A DNA stretch of 64,000 nt from Elgaria multicarinata webbii (taxonomy: Eukaryota > Chordata > Lepidosauria > Squamata > Anguidae). Where the stretch lies: positions 144,555,197 through 144,619,196 of the forward strand of contig NC_086173.1 of the NCBI RefSeq assembly GCF_023053635.1, given 5' to 3'. The notes under the pieces were generated by a model that had not been told where the DNA came from, did no database searches, and saw nothing but the letters and a program-made list of their open reading frames with translations. Positions 1 through 12,600 of this stretch are shown in pieces. Within the stretch, counting starts at the first letter, position 1. The number at the start of each line of letters is the position of its first letter. Made by a program: the position numbers and the translations under genes.

Positions 1-91
1 CATGGGGCCAGAGAGGTCTATTTTTGCCTGTGGTTCACTGTGATGCCACAGTGAGTTGCTTGTTATGGCTGGGCCTGTCTAACGGCCTGAA

Positions 92-340
92 TCTGTTGAC
101 CAGATACAAAAGAGGGCAAGGGTCCTGCAGCTTTAAGTCTTGGGATGTAGAGGGAATTTCATTAGGTGCTGCATGCATACACATGACACCTCCTGAAATC
201 CTCTTTTCGCTACAACTGTTAATATTTTGGAAACCAAAAAGGAGGACAACATGGTCGGCTCCCAAGGGGGCATGCACACCAACATGTCCAGCCCCTGGGG
301 GCATGTCCAGCACCAACGGGGCGTGCCCACCTGAACATAG
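92..340. mobile_element. Decayed hAT-type MITE copy
   Basis: Starts gaccagatacaaaagagggc and follows the same internal order as 9790-9936, but is diverged and interrupted. Confidence 0.5.
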
Positions 341-1099
341 CCTTGGTCACATACCTGATTTTACAGCACACCATTAAGACAAATCTATTCTACATAACAT
401 CTTAATGTTAAAATCACTGAAATAAAGAACAAGTGAAACATTCAATGTATCTGAAATTAACTTCACTCACGCCTACTTTTGTAGCTTTTGCTGTACTTTG
501 AAGCTTTGGCTATACTCTGTGTGATACAGTCTCCCCTTCCCTCAAATATATTTTCTGACTGTATCCTTATTCCGCTGCAATGTGCTGCTGCTGTTAATGG
601 GGCTCACGGCTGGCTGGCTGGCTTTTTTTATTTTTAAATTTCATTTTTTTTAAAAAAAACCTTGTGTATGATAAGATCGTCACAAGTTTCTCTACTCTAA
701 CAATAGGGTTGGTGTTGTGGGCGGTGGACACTACTTCACCCATTCACACTTCTCACTTATAGCTTCTCAAGGCTTGTGCATTGGCACCACTTCACACATC
801 CAGACTCTGAACTCCTGTCTACTTCCTGCACAAACATGCAACTCTGAGACTCCCTTTCTAATGCCCTGCATTGCTTGCCAGCACCGTGGAGCTAAGTTAC
901 TACAGGTGTCTCTGGGTTGTCTGTGCAGCCTCTGTTGTCTCTCTCTCTCTTAAGTCATTGCAGCCAAACCAAAGCCTCCAGCCTCAAACAATCTCCCCCT
1001 CTCTCTCGCTCAGCACTTCTTAGCTAACAATGGGAGATCCCCTTGATGCCAAGGGCTGAAACTTTTCAAGGTGCAAGACCCCAAAGAGGAGGTTTGACA

Positions 1100-1330
1100 A
1101 CCTGAGTTTGAAGGATATGGCTCCAGTGATTTTTTAAAAATAATAATTTTAAAACCTCAAACTAAAAAAAAATCCTAAAAATCAACAGATGAACAGATCT
1201 GATTTAACCTTGCCATGGCTAAAGCCCTACATAAGAACTATCATGGTGTCAAGTTTCATCTCTTTATCTTTAAAAATGACAGAGATGTAAGCATTTTTGT
1301 TAATTCCCATAAAAGTAGAGCTGCCCTTTG
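1100..1330. repeat. Interspersed repeat, unclassified
   Basis: Shares order and wording (tttatctttaaa ... cagatgtaagcatttt) with 45690-45860. The rest of 341-2022 shows no gene; an L2 tail remnant lies near 1545-1620. Confidence 0.4.
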
Positions 1331-2022
1331 GGTGGGGAGGATGGGGAAAATCTCGATTTTTCTTCAAATTTCATAATTCCCCCGCTTCCTGGATTTGTTA
1401 CCAAAATTCTTAACAAATCCAGTTTTTTCCTGTCATATGTTCACCCTACAAAGAGCCCTGTCTTCCTTTTCATATGGTCACCCTACTATTGTTCTCATTT
1501 TACAAATGAAGGTGAACACTTTTAAGCCATTCAAGCAGAGCACAGTGGAGGTGACAATATTAATTTATTTGTTTACCTTCCGAACTGTCCAATAGCTGAA
1601 GCTCTATGGGCAATATAAAACAACAATCTCAGTCTGTGTCTCCCAAGTCCAGGTCTTTAAGCATGCACTAACTTTTAAATGATTTGGAAATTTGGTTCTG
1701 CCTCAAGTTAGAGAGTTTGGAGAAACAACTCATGGGTTCCTTTCTGCCCATGCAATTTTAAATCCTCTCTTTTCCCAGCCTTTGAGATACTCTTTTCTTT
1801 GTTTAAACAGGCCAGACAGCTGAAACGTTCAATGATGGGCAGCAGCCGGCTGTTACCTCTGAGTCCAACCTAAGTATGTAATGTGTAAACCAATGAATGT
1901 TAAAAAAATATAAAATACAAATGCTGTAAGCATGACCTTGGTAAGAAAAGCTGCTCAATATCAAAAGCTTGTTCAGAAGGTTTCTAGAAATCAAATTGTC
2001 GTAAAAAATAAATTAGAGATAT

Positions 2023-2637
2023 TGCGACACCACCACCTCACACACAAGGCTTTGACCCGCACACCTCCCTCAGGCTAAGCACCACCACTTAAATACCTGA
2101 GGAAGGGGTAAAAAGAAAAGTATAACCTTTCGTTTATAGCACAGGGAAGAGGTAAGGAGATTTGGAAAAGGCTTTTCTGTGAATATAGCAGGCTGAAGGT
2201 TTAATGTAATGTGCTTATTTATGAACCAAAAGAGCAGGAGACACGGCCAAACTGACATGTGGTTTTATCGTAGCAAAATAAATAAAATGTTTATTGTAGT
2301 TTACAGTTCTTAGTTCCTTCAAATTCTATTCCAATCCTGCCTATTCTTAATAATACTGGTAGTAACCAATCTAATAATAACAATCCTTAGTCCCTATGAC
2401 TAGTCCCTTTCACTCACTCCTCACACAACTCCTGACAAGAAATCACACAGCTAAACACATCTACCCTCCAAACCCAATCCCCAACCGAACCCCTCAAACC
2501 ACTCAGCTCCCCCATATATATGCTCCTCCCCCTTTCCACAGCATCACCAGCCACACCCACTCATTCCAACATTCCGCACTCTCTAAACATACTCATGCAG
2601 ACATACCTAAGGGAATAGAAATGTGGGTAACACCACA
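2023..2637 (-). repeat. Solo LTR (retrovirus/Gypsy-type, family not resolved)
   Basis: A 615-bp TG...CA unit flanked by the 5-bp direct repeat GATAT (2018-2022 and 2638-2642). On the minus strand it has a TATA-like run (about 2515) and AATAAA (about 2280). No internal coding sequence remains, so it is a solo-LTR fossil. Confidence 0.72.
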
Positions 2638-3613
2638 GATATATTCAGTGTTTTCAGCGTTTGCGCTTCAGTCATGTTTGGGCCCATTGTTTCACATGAG
2701 TGTTGCTTCTTCAGTGCAATTTTCTCCGCCGGCCTTTTCCCCTCACCCCCACTTTCCAGGTTAGTCATAGGTGTGATCCAACCCAATCAGAGATCATATA
2801 GCAGCTGGAATAATGTCTCAGGCAGTCTGTATGCTGACATTACTAATTTAAAATTTAAAAGGCATTTTAAATTGAAAAAGAAAAACAAATTGCACAGTAT
2901 ACACCCCCACAAACCCCCACAAAAACCCTGAAAGGGGAAAACAAATTGGCAGTATGAAAAATATTTTGCAAAAGAAAGTGGCGAATAGTTTTGGCTCGCC
3001 CCATGGAGGATATTCAATAAGTATCTCCATGAATAAAATGAAAGCATTGAATTATTTTTTCTTATCACCACCTGTGGTGCGAAGTTGAACTAACACGCAC
3101 AACAAGACATTTCCAACCACTGCACCACACTTGCAGTGTATATATGTCCCAAACCCAGATGTTTAACCACCGCACCACACTTGTTTTGTGACTTACAAAG
3201 ATACATATTGAGATATTTTCAAAAGGCAGTAGCCAATGCTGCCCATTTATGAGTGGGGCCAAACGTCACTACCGTTCCCTTTGTGAGCTCCGCCGACATG
3301 CCCCGATGCAAAAGTGAGTGTTTATGCTCATTTCGGGTTTCTCTCCAGAAGCACTAAATCTCTGTTGTGCAAGTGCTGGTCATGACTTGTGGAACAGAAT
3401 TAGTGGCGCTGGCCACTCAGGGACAGTCACGGTTGGATTTTGCCCAGAGCCACGCATTGAAGCAGACCGTTTGCTGCGGCAGAAATCTTTTTCTCTTTTC
3501 AAAGCATCAAGGCTGTGACATGTAATTGTTTTCTACTACTTTTGTATCTTTCTACAATGTATTTATTTATTTCTGAATTCTGTTTGCTTTATTTGTTTGT
3601 TTGTCTGCTCCAG

Positions 3614-3670
3614 AATATGTCACTGTAGAAATACATCCTAGACAAAACACACCACAGATAAAAAAGAAAG
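3614..3670 (+). CDS. KY-like: KY-like linker exon A, old copy
   Basis: A 57-nt exon after ctccag and before gtaggt, phase 1 at both ends. It reads EYVTVEIHPRQNTPQIKKK when a G is supplied upstream. It is paralogous to 6399-6470 and 9163-9234 but lacks an in-frame 15 nt (KFSFG) near its 3' end. It resembles the TVEVHPR linker of KY. It lies in the diverged duplicate at about 2845-4140, so it could be in use or a relic; both splice sites look sound. Confidence 0.65.
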
Positions 3671-6600
3671 GTAGGTTCTATATATGTGTGTATGTGTGTG
3701 TGTGTGTGTGTGGCTGCGCTTGTGTATCTACTTATACACACATTATATAAAGCACTTTTACAGGAACAATGGAGTTATCACACACAGTTATAGCAAGTAG
3801 TGTATTTGTATGTGTATTTAGTGTGCTTCATGTTGGCTATGAGCCAGTGCAAACATAATGTCATTCCATTTTGTTTTGATGAGCCTAAAGATGCAGGTGA
3901 ATTCTTCTGTACCTCTTAACCAATTCTTTGTTGTTGTTTTCTGTGGTTGTTACAGAAAATCTGGTGTTTCCCAAACAGACAGGGCAGGATAACCAAGGTA
4001 AGGCCTTCATGTGGACATAGATTTGGGCAAAGGAAAGCTGTTGCAGTTTTGTATCAGAAGTGTAGCCAGAACATCTTTCCAAGGCTGAGAGCGCTTGAGA
4101 AGACAGATTTGAGTGCAGTCACTGAGACCCAGACTGTGCATAGAATCATAGAATAGCAGAGTTGGAAGGGGCCTGTAAGGCCATCGAGTCCAACCCCCTG
4201 CTCCATGCAGGAATCCACCCTAAAGCATACCTGACAGATGGCTATCCAGCTGTTTCCCTCACCATTTCCTTTTTTTTATACCTACAACTCCCATCGGCCC
4301 TAGCCAACATAGGCAATGTTGAAGGATGATGAAAATTTTAGGCCAAAACATCTGGAGGCCACAACTTGCCCACACCTGGTCTAAAGGTTGAAAAGTATTT
4401 GGGGGTGCTTCTGAGTGGAATTATTGCCAGTGGAGAAATGGTTAAGAAGCCCAGCAGTTCCCAGAAGCCAGGCTTCTGTTGTAGGTAGCATTCACTCCCC
4501 GCAGGTAAGAAAAGGGAACTTCAGAGAGCAATATATATGCAACTGAGCATGATGTCTAGTATGGCCCTGATCTACTTCAAATGGAGGAATGCCTCTTTGG
4601 AGGCGCTGCTTGCATAAAGGCCGGTTCCTGGTTCTCAAGCTGCTGAGGTCAGCAGGTATTTGACCTAACCTGTTGTGGTCATTAATGGAACACAACAGCC
4701 CACAAATCGACAACCCACATTCAACGTTTTATTGTGTGAACCCAGCATTTGTATGTGCTATAAAGTTTGAGACATAGTTTGGGTTCACACATCACACTAA
4801 CCCATGGTATTTGGCAAGCTATGCTGGATAGGAGATTATGCAAACAGCCTACTGTGCTCCCGTCAAGATGATCAGGCAAACAAGCTACACGGAGCAGTTT
4901 ATTCCACACACCCCTCACCCCTCCTCCTCCTGTAGTCCTCCCATCCAGCCAGGCAGGTATCCCAGCTTCCTTTGCAGCAGGAATAGAGATCGCTTCAGAG
5001 GAGCAGAGCTGTAGGCCAGCATTTTTGGCTGCTCTTGCTGAACATGATCTCCGTAACCTATGTTGTGTGACATACAACACGCTAACCCACTGTAGGTAAA
5101 ATAACCCTTACTGTGGACTGTGGGTTCTCAGGGTGGCTATCTGGGGAAATAACCCTTGTGCATATAAATGGGGGACACACCACAGCCAACACACCAACCA
5201 ATCATTCATGGGTTGTTGCAGTTAGCATGTTGTGTGAACCCTGTCATAAGGTTTTATGTTGCCATCTGGTGGTTAAAAGGAGGGAAAATAATATTTCAAA
5301 CAATCAGATTTGTCTGTATGATAACATTAGTGATTGTATAGACACAACTTGCAAGTGGATAAATACACAGATATCTGGTCTGCTTTTCTTGAAACCTTTG
5401 TATAACTCTCTCCCTTTTTTTTTTAATGAACGCTGGAAATCGACGATAATCCTATATACGTCATGTATGGTTTTCCCCATTTTCACAATGTATTTTCTGT
5501 TCTATTTTGTTAATATTCACAATAAAAACAAAGAAAAGGTAATTAAAATTGATAAGCAAACCAAATGTCGACCAGGGACCACAAGCAGAACAGGAGTGCA
5601 ACAACACCCTCCTAAACCATGTTCCCCAGCCACTGGTGTATATAGGCTTACTGCCTCTGATACTGGCAATTTAAAGTAAAGGGAATTTAAATTGATAAGC
5701 AAACATGTTGTTTGCAAGAAACACCTTCCCCCCCTCCCCCCCCCCCAAAAAAAATACTGAAAAAAGAAGTGGGTTTTTTTGCAGTGCAAAAAAGATTTGC
5801 AAAAGGAAGTGGTGAGTAGTTTTGGCTCACCCCTATGCAAAATGTTCACTAAGCATCTCCATGGATAAAATTAAAGCACTGGATTAATTTTACTTATATC
5901 ACCTGCGTTATGGGGTTGAACTAGTATGCACAAGGCCTTCTTTATATCAAACCCAGATGTTTAACCACCGTACCACCCTTGCGTTCCCCCTTACAAAGGT
6001 AAGTATTGAATAAGTTTCAAAGGGCAGTATTCAATGCTGCCCATCCATGAGTGGGGCCCACCACCGCTTCCGTTCTACATGCCCTGTTCCAAAAATGAGT
6101 GTTACACTCAATTCGGGTTATCCCCAGAAGCACTCAATCTCCATTGCGCAAGCGCTGGTCACTGCTTACAGAATGGAATTGGTGGCACTGGCCACTCACG
6201 GGTGGTGACTGCTAGATTCTGCCCAGAGCCACACATTGAAGCAGGATATTGGCATTGGCAGAAAGCTTTTTCTCTTTTCAAAGCATCAAGGCTGGGACGC
6301 GTTATTGTTTTCTGCTACTTTTGTATCTTTCTACAATGGAGGTGACTTGATTTATTTCTGAATTCTGTTTGCTTTATTTGTTTGTTTGTCTGCTCCAGAA
6401 CATGTCACTGTAGAAATACATCCTAGACAAAAGACACCACAGATAAAAAAGAAGTTCTCCTTTGGAAAAGGTAGGTTCTACATATGTGTGTGCGCGCGCT
6501 TGCGTGTGTGTGTATATGTGTGTGCTTGTTATCTAAATGCACGCACATGATATGTAGCACCTTTGCAGGATCAATGGAGTCATCAAACAATTATAGCAAG

Positions 6601-9600
6601 TAGTGAATTTGTATCTGCATTGGGTGTGCTTCAGGAGGCTGTATTTGCACCTGCATAATTGTGGATGTTGGTTGTGAGCAGGGCACACATGATACCGTTC
6701 CATTTTGTGTTTATGAGCCTAAAGATTTGGATGGATTGGTAATTCTTAATTGTTGCTTTCTGTGGTTCTTCCAGGAATCCACGTGCTTCCAAAACAGACA
6801 GGACAGGATAACCAAGGTAAGGACTCCATATCGATATAGATTTGGGCAAGAGTAGGGTGATCATATGGAAAGGAGGACAGGGCTCCTGTATCTTTAATAG
6901 ATGTATTGAAAAGGGAATTTCAGCAGGTGTCATTTGTATCCATGCAGCACCTGGTGAAATTCCCTCTTCACAACAGTTAAAGCTGCAGCAGCCCTGCCCT
7001 CTTTTGTATCTGGTCACTCTAGTATAGCTCCTGCAGCTTTAACTGTTGTGATGAAGAGGGGATTTCACCAGGTGCTGCATGCATACAAATGACACCTGCT
7101 GAAATTCCATTTCCTATGCAACTGTTAAAGATACAGGAGCCCTGTCCTCCTTTCCATAGGGTCACCTTAGGCAAGGGTAAGCTGTTGCAGTTTTGTATCA
7201 GAGGTGCATTCAGAACATCTTTCCAAGTCTGAGGACACTTGAGAAGACAGATTTGAGTGCAGTCACTGAGACTCAAACTGTGCCCGATGCTTAGTCAATT
7301 GCAAGAATGAGGTCCTAATGATTATTTTTGTCCTCTTGTCGGTAATACGCTCTCGTTTTAATGTGATTTTCGACTAGCGGCTTTTATGCAATTGGCTTTT
7401 GAAAGAAGGCGCAGGACACGAGGCCTGATACTTGCAGGCTGCCGTGAGCACTGTGTTAAGGTAGGGCTTTAAAATTAAATAATGAATCCTACCTGACTAC
7501 TGAGAAACTACCAGTTTGGGACTGGACTTGACCACTGTTGCATGCAGGGAGAGCAGTCTGCAGCAGGCTTCTCCAACGTGGTACCCATCAGTTGTGTTGG
7601 ACTACAATTCCCGTCATGCCCAGCCAGCACCGCCAATCGTAATAGGATTTTCTCTTGGATTCTATAAACTTATTCTCTGCTTTCTTTTGGTCTTGCCCGA
7701 ACAATGGCGATTCCGCAGGCTTTCAAGGTGACGGGGGGCAAGGATCAACATTGCCGGGGGGACGAGATCTCTATGGTAAATAAATGTCTGTTCTGCTTTG
7801 CTGTAGTTATGTATGGCTGTTGGCTGAATCCTGTACATCTTAGTAGAGTGCGTTTCTCACCAAACTTGATGAGATGTTCTTGGAATAAGACTGTTATGGT
7901 AACTATAAACTGTACGGTACCTTTGTTATGCTACCAGTATAGATCTCAGAATGAGCCTCCTGTTTAAGTCCCAGTGAAGCAGTGGAGGCTGATGGCTCTG
8001 ATGTCAGTGGGGCAATTAATTTGCTCTGGGTTTCAGTCAGAACCCTAAAGGCGTTCTGACTGAAACCTGGAGTGGATTCACTGCCATACAACTTTAGTGA
8101 TTGTATAGACACAACTTGCAAGTGGATAAATACACAGATATCTGGTCTGCTTTTCTTGAAACCTTTGTATAACTCTCTCCCTTTTTTTTTTAATGAACGC
8201 TGGAAATCGACGATAATCCTATATACGTCATGTATGGTTTTCCCCATTTTCACAATGTATTTTCTGTTCTATTTTGTTAATATTCACAATAAAAACAAAG
8301 AAAAGGTAATTAAAATTGATAAGCAAACCAAATGTCGACCAGGGACCACAAGCAGAACAGGAGTGCAACAACACCCTCCTAAACCATGTTCCCCAGCCAC
8401 TGGTGTATATAGGCTTACTGCCTCTGATACTGGCAATTTAAAGTAAAGGGAATTTAAATTGATAAGCAAACATGTTGTTTGCAAGAAACACCTTCCCCCC
8501 CTCCCCCCCCAAAAAAAATACTGAAAAAAGAAGTGGGTTTTTTTGCAGTGCAAAAAAGATTTGCAAAAGGAAGTGGTGAGTAGTTTTGGCTCACCCCTAT
8601 GCAAAATGTTCACTAAGCATCTCCATGGATAAAATTAAAGCACTGGATTAATTTTACTTATATCACCTGCGTTATGGGGTTGAACTAGTATGCACAAGGC
8701 CTTCTTTATATCAAACCCAGATGTTTAACCACCGTACCACCCTTGCGTTCCCCCTTACAAAGGTAAGTATTGAATAAGTTTCAAAGGGCAGTATTCAATG
8801 CTGCCCATCCATGAGTGGGGCCCACCACCGCTTCCGTTCTACATGCCCTGTTCCAAAAATGAGTGTTACACTCAATTCGGGTTATCCCCAGAAGCACTCA
8901 ATCTCCATTGCGCAAGCGCTGGTCACTGCTTACAGAATGGAATTGGTGGCACTGGCCACTCACGGGTGGTGACTGCTAGATTCTGCCCAGAGCCACACAT
9001 TGAAGCAGGATATTGGCATTGGCAGAAAGCTTTTTCTCTTTTCAAAGCATCAAGGCTGGGACGCGTTATTGTTTTCTGCTACTTTTGTATCTTTCTACAA
9101 TGGAGGTGACTTGATTTATTTCTGAATTCTGTTTGCTTTATTTGTTTGTTTGTCTGCTCCAGAACATGTCACTGTAGAAATACATCCTAGACAAAAGACA
9201 CCACAGATAAAAAAGAAGTTCTCCTTTGGAAAAGGTAGGTTCTACATATGTGTGTGCGCGCGCTTGCGTGTGTGTGTATATGTGTGTGCTTGTTATCTAA
9301 ATGCACGCACATGATATGTAGCACCTTTGCAGGATCAATGGAGTCATCAAACAATTATAGCAAGTAGTGAATTTGTATCTGCATTGGGTGTGCTTCAGGA
9401 GGCTGTATTTGCACCTGCATAATTGTGGATGTTGGTTGTGAGCAGGGCACACATGATACCGTTCCATTTTGTGTTTATGAGCCTAAAGATTTGGATGGAT
9501 TGGTAATTCTTAATTGTTGCTTTCTGTGGTTCTTCCAGGAATCCACGTGCTTCCAAAACAGACAGGACAGGATAACCAAGGTAAGGACTCCATATCGATA

Positions 9601-12600
9601 TAGATTTGGGCAAGAGTAGGGTGATCATATGGAAAGGAGGACAGGGCTCCTGTATCTTTAATAGATGTATTGAAAAGGGAATTTCAGCAGGTGTCATTTG
9701 TATCCATGCAGCACCTGGTGAAATTCCCTCTTCTTCACAACAGTTAAAGCTGCAGCAGCCCTGCCCTCTTTTGTATCTGGTCACTCTAGTATAGCTCCTG
9801 CAGCTTTAACTGTTGTGATGAAGAGGGGATTTCACCAGGTGCTGCATGCATACAAATGACACCTGCTGAAATTCCATTTCCTATGCAACTGTTAAAGATA
9901 CAGGAGCCCTGTCCTCCTTTCCATAGGGTCACCTTAGGCAAGGGTAAGCTGTTGCAGTTTTGTATCAGAGGTGCATTCAGAACATCTTTCCAAGTCTGAG
10001 GACACTTGAGAAGACAGATTTGAGTGCAGTCACTGAGACTCAAACTGTGCCCGATGCTTAGTCAATTGCAAGAATGAGGTCCTAATGATTATTTTTGTCC
10101 TCTTGTCGGTAATACGCTCTCGTTTTAATGTGATTTTCGACTAGCGGCTTTTATGCAATTGGCTTTTGAAAGAAGGCGCAGGACACGAGGCCTGATACTT
10201 GCAGGCTGCCGTGAGCACTGTGTTAAGGTAGGGCTTTAAAATTAAATAATGAATCCTACCTGACTACTGAGAAACTACCAGTTTGGGACTGGACTTGACC
10301 ACTGTTGCATGCAGGGAGAGCAGTCTGCAGCAGGCTTCTCCAACGTGGTACCCATCAGTTGTGTTGGACTACAATTCCCGTCATGCCCAGCCAGCACCGC
10401 CAATCGTAATAGGATTTTCTCTTGGATTCTATAAACTTATTCTCTGCTTTCTTTTGGTCTTGCCCGAACAATGGCGATTCCGCAGGCTTTCAAGGTGACG
10501 GGGGGCAAGGATCAACATTGCCGGGGGGACGAGATCTCTATGGTAAATAAATATCTCTTCTGCTTTGCTGTAGTTATGTATGGCTGTTGGCTGAATCCTG
10601 TGCATTTTAGTAGAGTGCGTTTCTCACCAAACTTGATGAGATGTTCTTGGAATAAGACTGTTATGGTAACTATAAACTGTACGGTACCTCTGTTATGCTA
10701 CCCGTATAGATCTCAGAATGAGCCTCCTGTTTAAGTCCCAGTGAAGCAGTGGAGGCTGATGGCTCTGATGTCAGTGGGGCAATTAATTTGCTCTGGGTTT
10801 CAGTCAGAACCCTAAAGGAGTTCTGACTGAAACCTGGAGCGGATTCACTGCCACACTAACATCGGAGCCACCAGCCTCCACTGCAGTGAAGGGCATGGGT
10901 ATCGTGCCCTCTGGCAGAAAGAGGGGGACGTGGGGATGTTTTGACGGAAGGCTTTGCTGCCGGGGGTTGAGATGCCAGGCTGCTGCTATGCTAAAGCCCG
11001 TGTGAAGAGTGCTTCCCTAAGGAGACAAGGATCCTTCCAATGGGAGGTGCCAGCTCTCGTCTCCTCCCATCACGGGATTGTCTACTTTGGTTCAAGGAAT
11101 GGAATGATGGGAAATTACTAGATCAGATCTAAGGTCCCTCCTGTCAGGCATTGTTTCTCTTCCTCTGGCCATCAACCCTTTTGCCATCACCGCAAGACTG
11201 GTGGCTGCATCAGTGCAGTATCCCCAATCTGCCTTTCTTGGCCCTCATCTTCACAACCTCGATAATGCTGCGCACGGCAGCGTGAGGCACGGCACCGTCA
11301 CATTGATGCTCCTTCCAACCATGTAGATCAGAAGGAGCGCAGTTGTGGGCTTTCCGTGCTGCTGTGCCTGCTCACCCGAGCACTCACGTAGCAGGTCTGG
11401 GGCGCCTGGGAGCATCTGAGCCCCAGGATAGAGCTTCATCCAACGAGCGTTTTATTGCATGCTCATTACTGGGCACTCCTGGAGTTCGCTCAGGTCCCTC
11501 ACATGATGCCGTCTGCCTACTGCGCCCCTTCCGCCCCTTCTGGCCTTCCTTTCGCAACAACAACAAAAACCTGGTCAAGTCCGATGTATTTTTAAACACG
11601 GAATCGCTGCTCTCTCCTGCTTTGTGTGGGAGAAGCAGCGCCATTAGAGCAGCGAACTCAATGGGCCTCGTTCTCGTTGTGTAGTTCCTCTTTTGAAAGA
11701 GGAAGTAACTGAGGAATGAAAACGCGAGCGGAGAAGCGACGGTAGGGAGCATGTTTCCCCCTGGTGTGATGGAGCTTTTAGAGTGCGTGTTTTTAAAAGA
11801 AATCGGACTGAGGTGTGTGTGTTTGTGTGTTTTTAAAGCTGTAAATGGATCACATTTATGTTGGGTTATTGTGCCAGAACTTTTCTCTCTCTGGAACTCT
11901 GTTTGTGCTCAGAAACAAACACACATCACACAGGTCTTACACAGCAGAGCTGGTTTATTTCCTTCAGGCTTCTGTGCAGTTCAATTCAGATCAGTTCAGA
12001 TCAGCACACTGAGGCATACACAGAGAGCAGTGATCATAGAGCAGTGATCAGTTCCATTTTACACAAGTGAGAAACTATATACAGATCTACACAATTCTTA
12101 TCTACATTACATACAGCTGTGATGAGGCTAACTTAGAATCTTGGCAAGGTTCCCAGAACAGCCTCTATCTCAAGGTAATTGCCCACAGATAGACTTTCTC
12201 TGTTTAACCCTGAGATAGCCATACACACACAATTTTAATGACTAAGCAAGTATTTCTTTTCATATACTTAACAGTCCTCCTCTTGCGCATGTTGTTTAAA
12301 TTGTGTTACAATCTGAGACCCAGCTTTAAAAGCATCTCTTTGTGTTTTACCATTGATACTGGTTTTGTGAATAAATCAGCCAACATCATTTCAGATGGAC
12401 AATATTCAAGCTTAATCCAGCCCTTCTGAATTATATCTTTCACATGAGAATAACGAACATCCACATGTTTAGTTCTTGGTTTACACTTTTCAGATGTAGC
12501 CATACTAATACATGCCTGATTATCCTCAAATATGGTTACTGGTGTCTCAATTTCCAACCTTAGATCAGCAAATAATTGTTTATACCACTCAATCTCATTA

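Larger units (their letters stand above)
2845..4140 (+). repeat. Old duplicated unit carrying linker exons A and B
   Basis: This stretch aligns with about 5665-7285 (and 8430-10050), with many substitutions and indels. It covers exons A and B and their flanking intron. It lacks the 317-bp MITE present in the other two copies, and its homology ends where a CR1 tip begins. Confidence 0.8.
5328..8094 (+). repeat. Recent tandem duplication, unit 1
   Basis: A unit of about 2767 bp containing linker exons A, B and C. It starts in tagtgattgtatag and is followed directly by unit 2. Its first 2.45 kb matches unit 2 with no substitution seen, only a poly-C length difference and a 3-bp indel. The last 0.3 kb differs at about eight positions. 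Confidence 0.93.
8095..10857 (+). repeat. Recent tandem duplication, unit 2
   Basis: Direct repeat of 5328-8094. The junction has short shared sequence (TTAGTG). Homology stops near 10857, where the sequence continues into unique intron. Confidence 0.93.

Noticed and set aside
4383-5327. A third old exon C
   Set aside because: No ccgcag-GCTTTCAAG-like exon was found in the old duplicated unit; the homology ends at the CR1 tip.
7704-7967. ORF across linker exon C (and its twin at 10471-10734)
   Set aside because: It reads exon C in a different frame (AFKVTGG...) from the one set by the upstream exon; the GFQGDGG... frame matches KY and the phases.
5304-8253. Pairs of identical ORFs such as 5304-5486 and 7903-8253
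   Set aside because: They are identical only because the DNA is tandemly duplicated; no domain and no splice or codon evidence.
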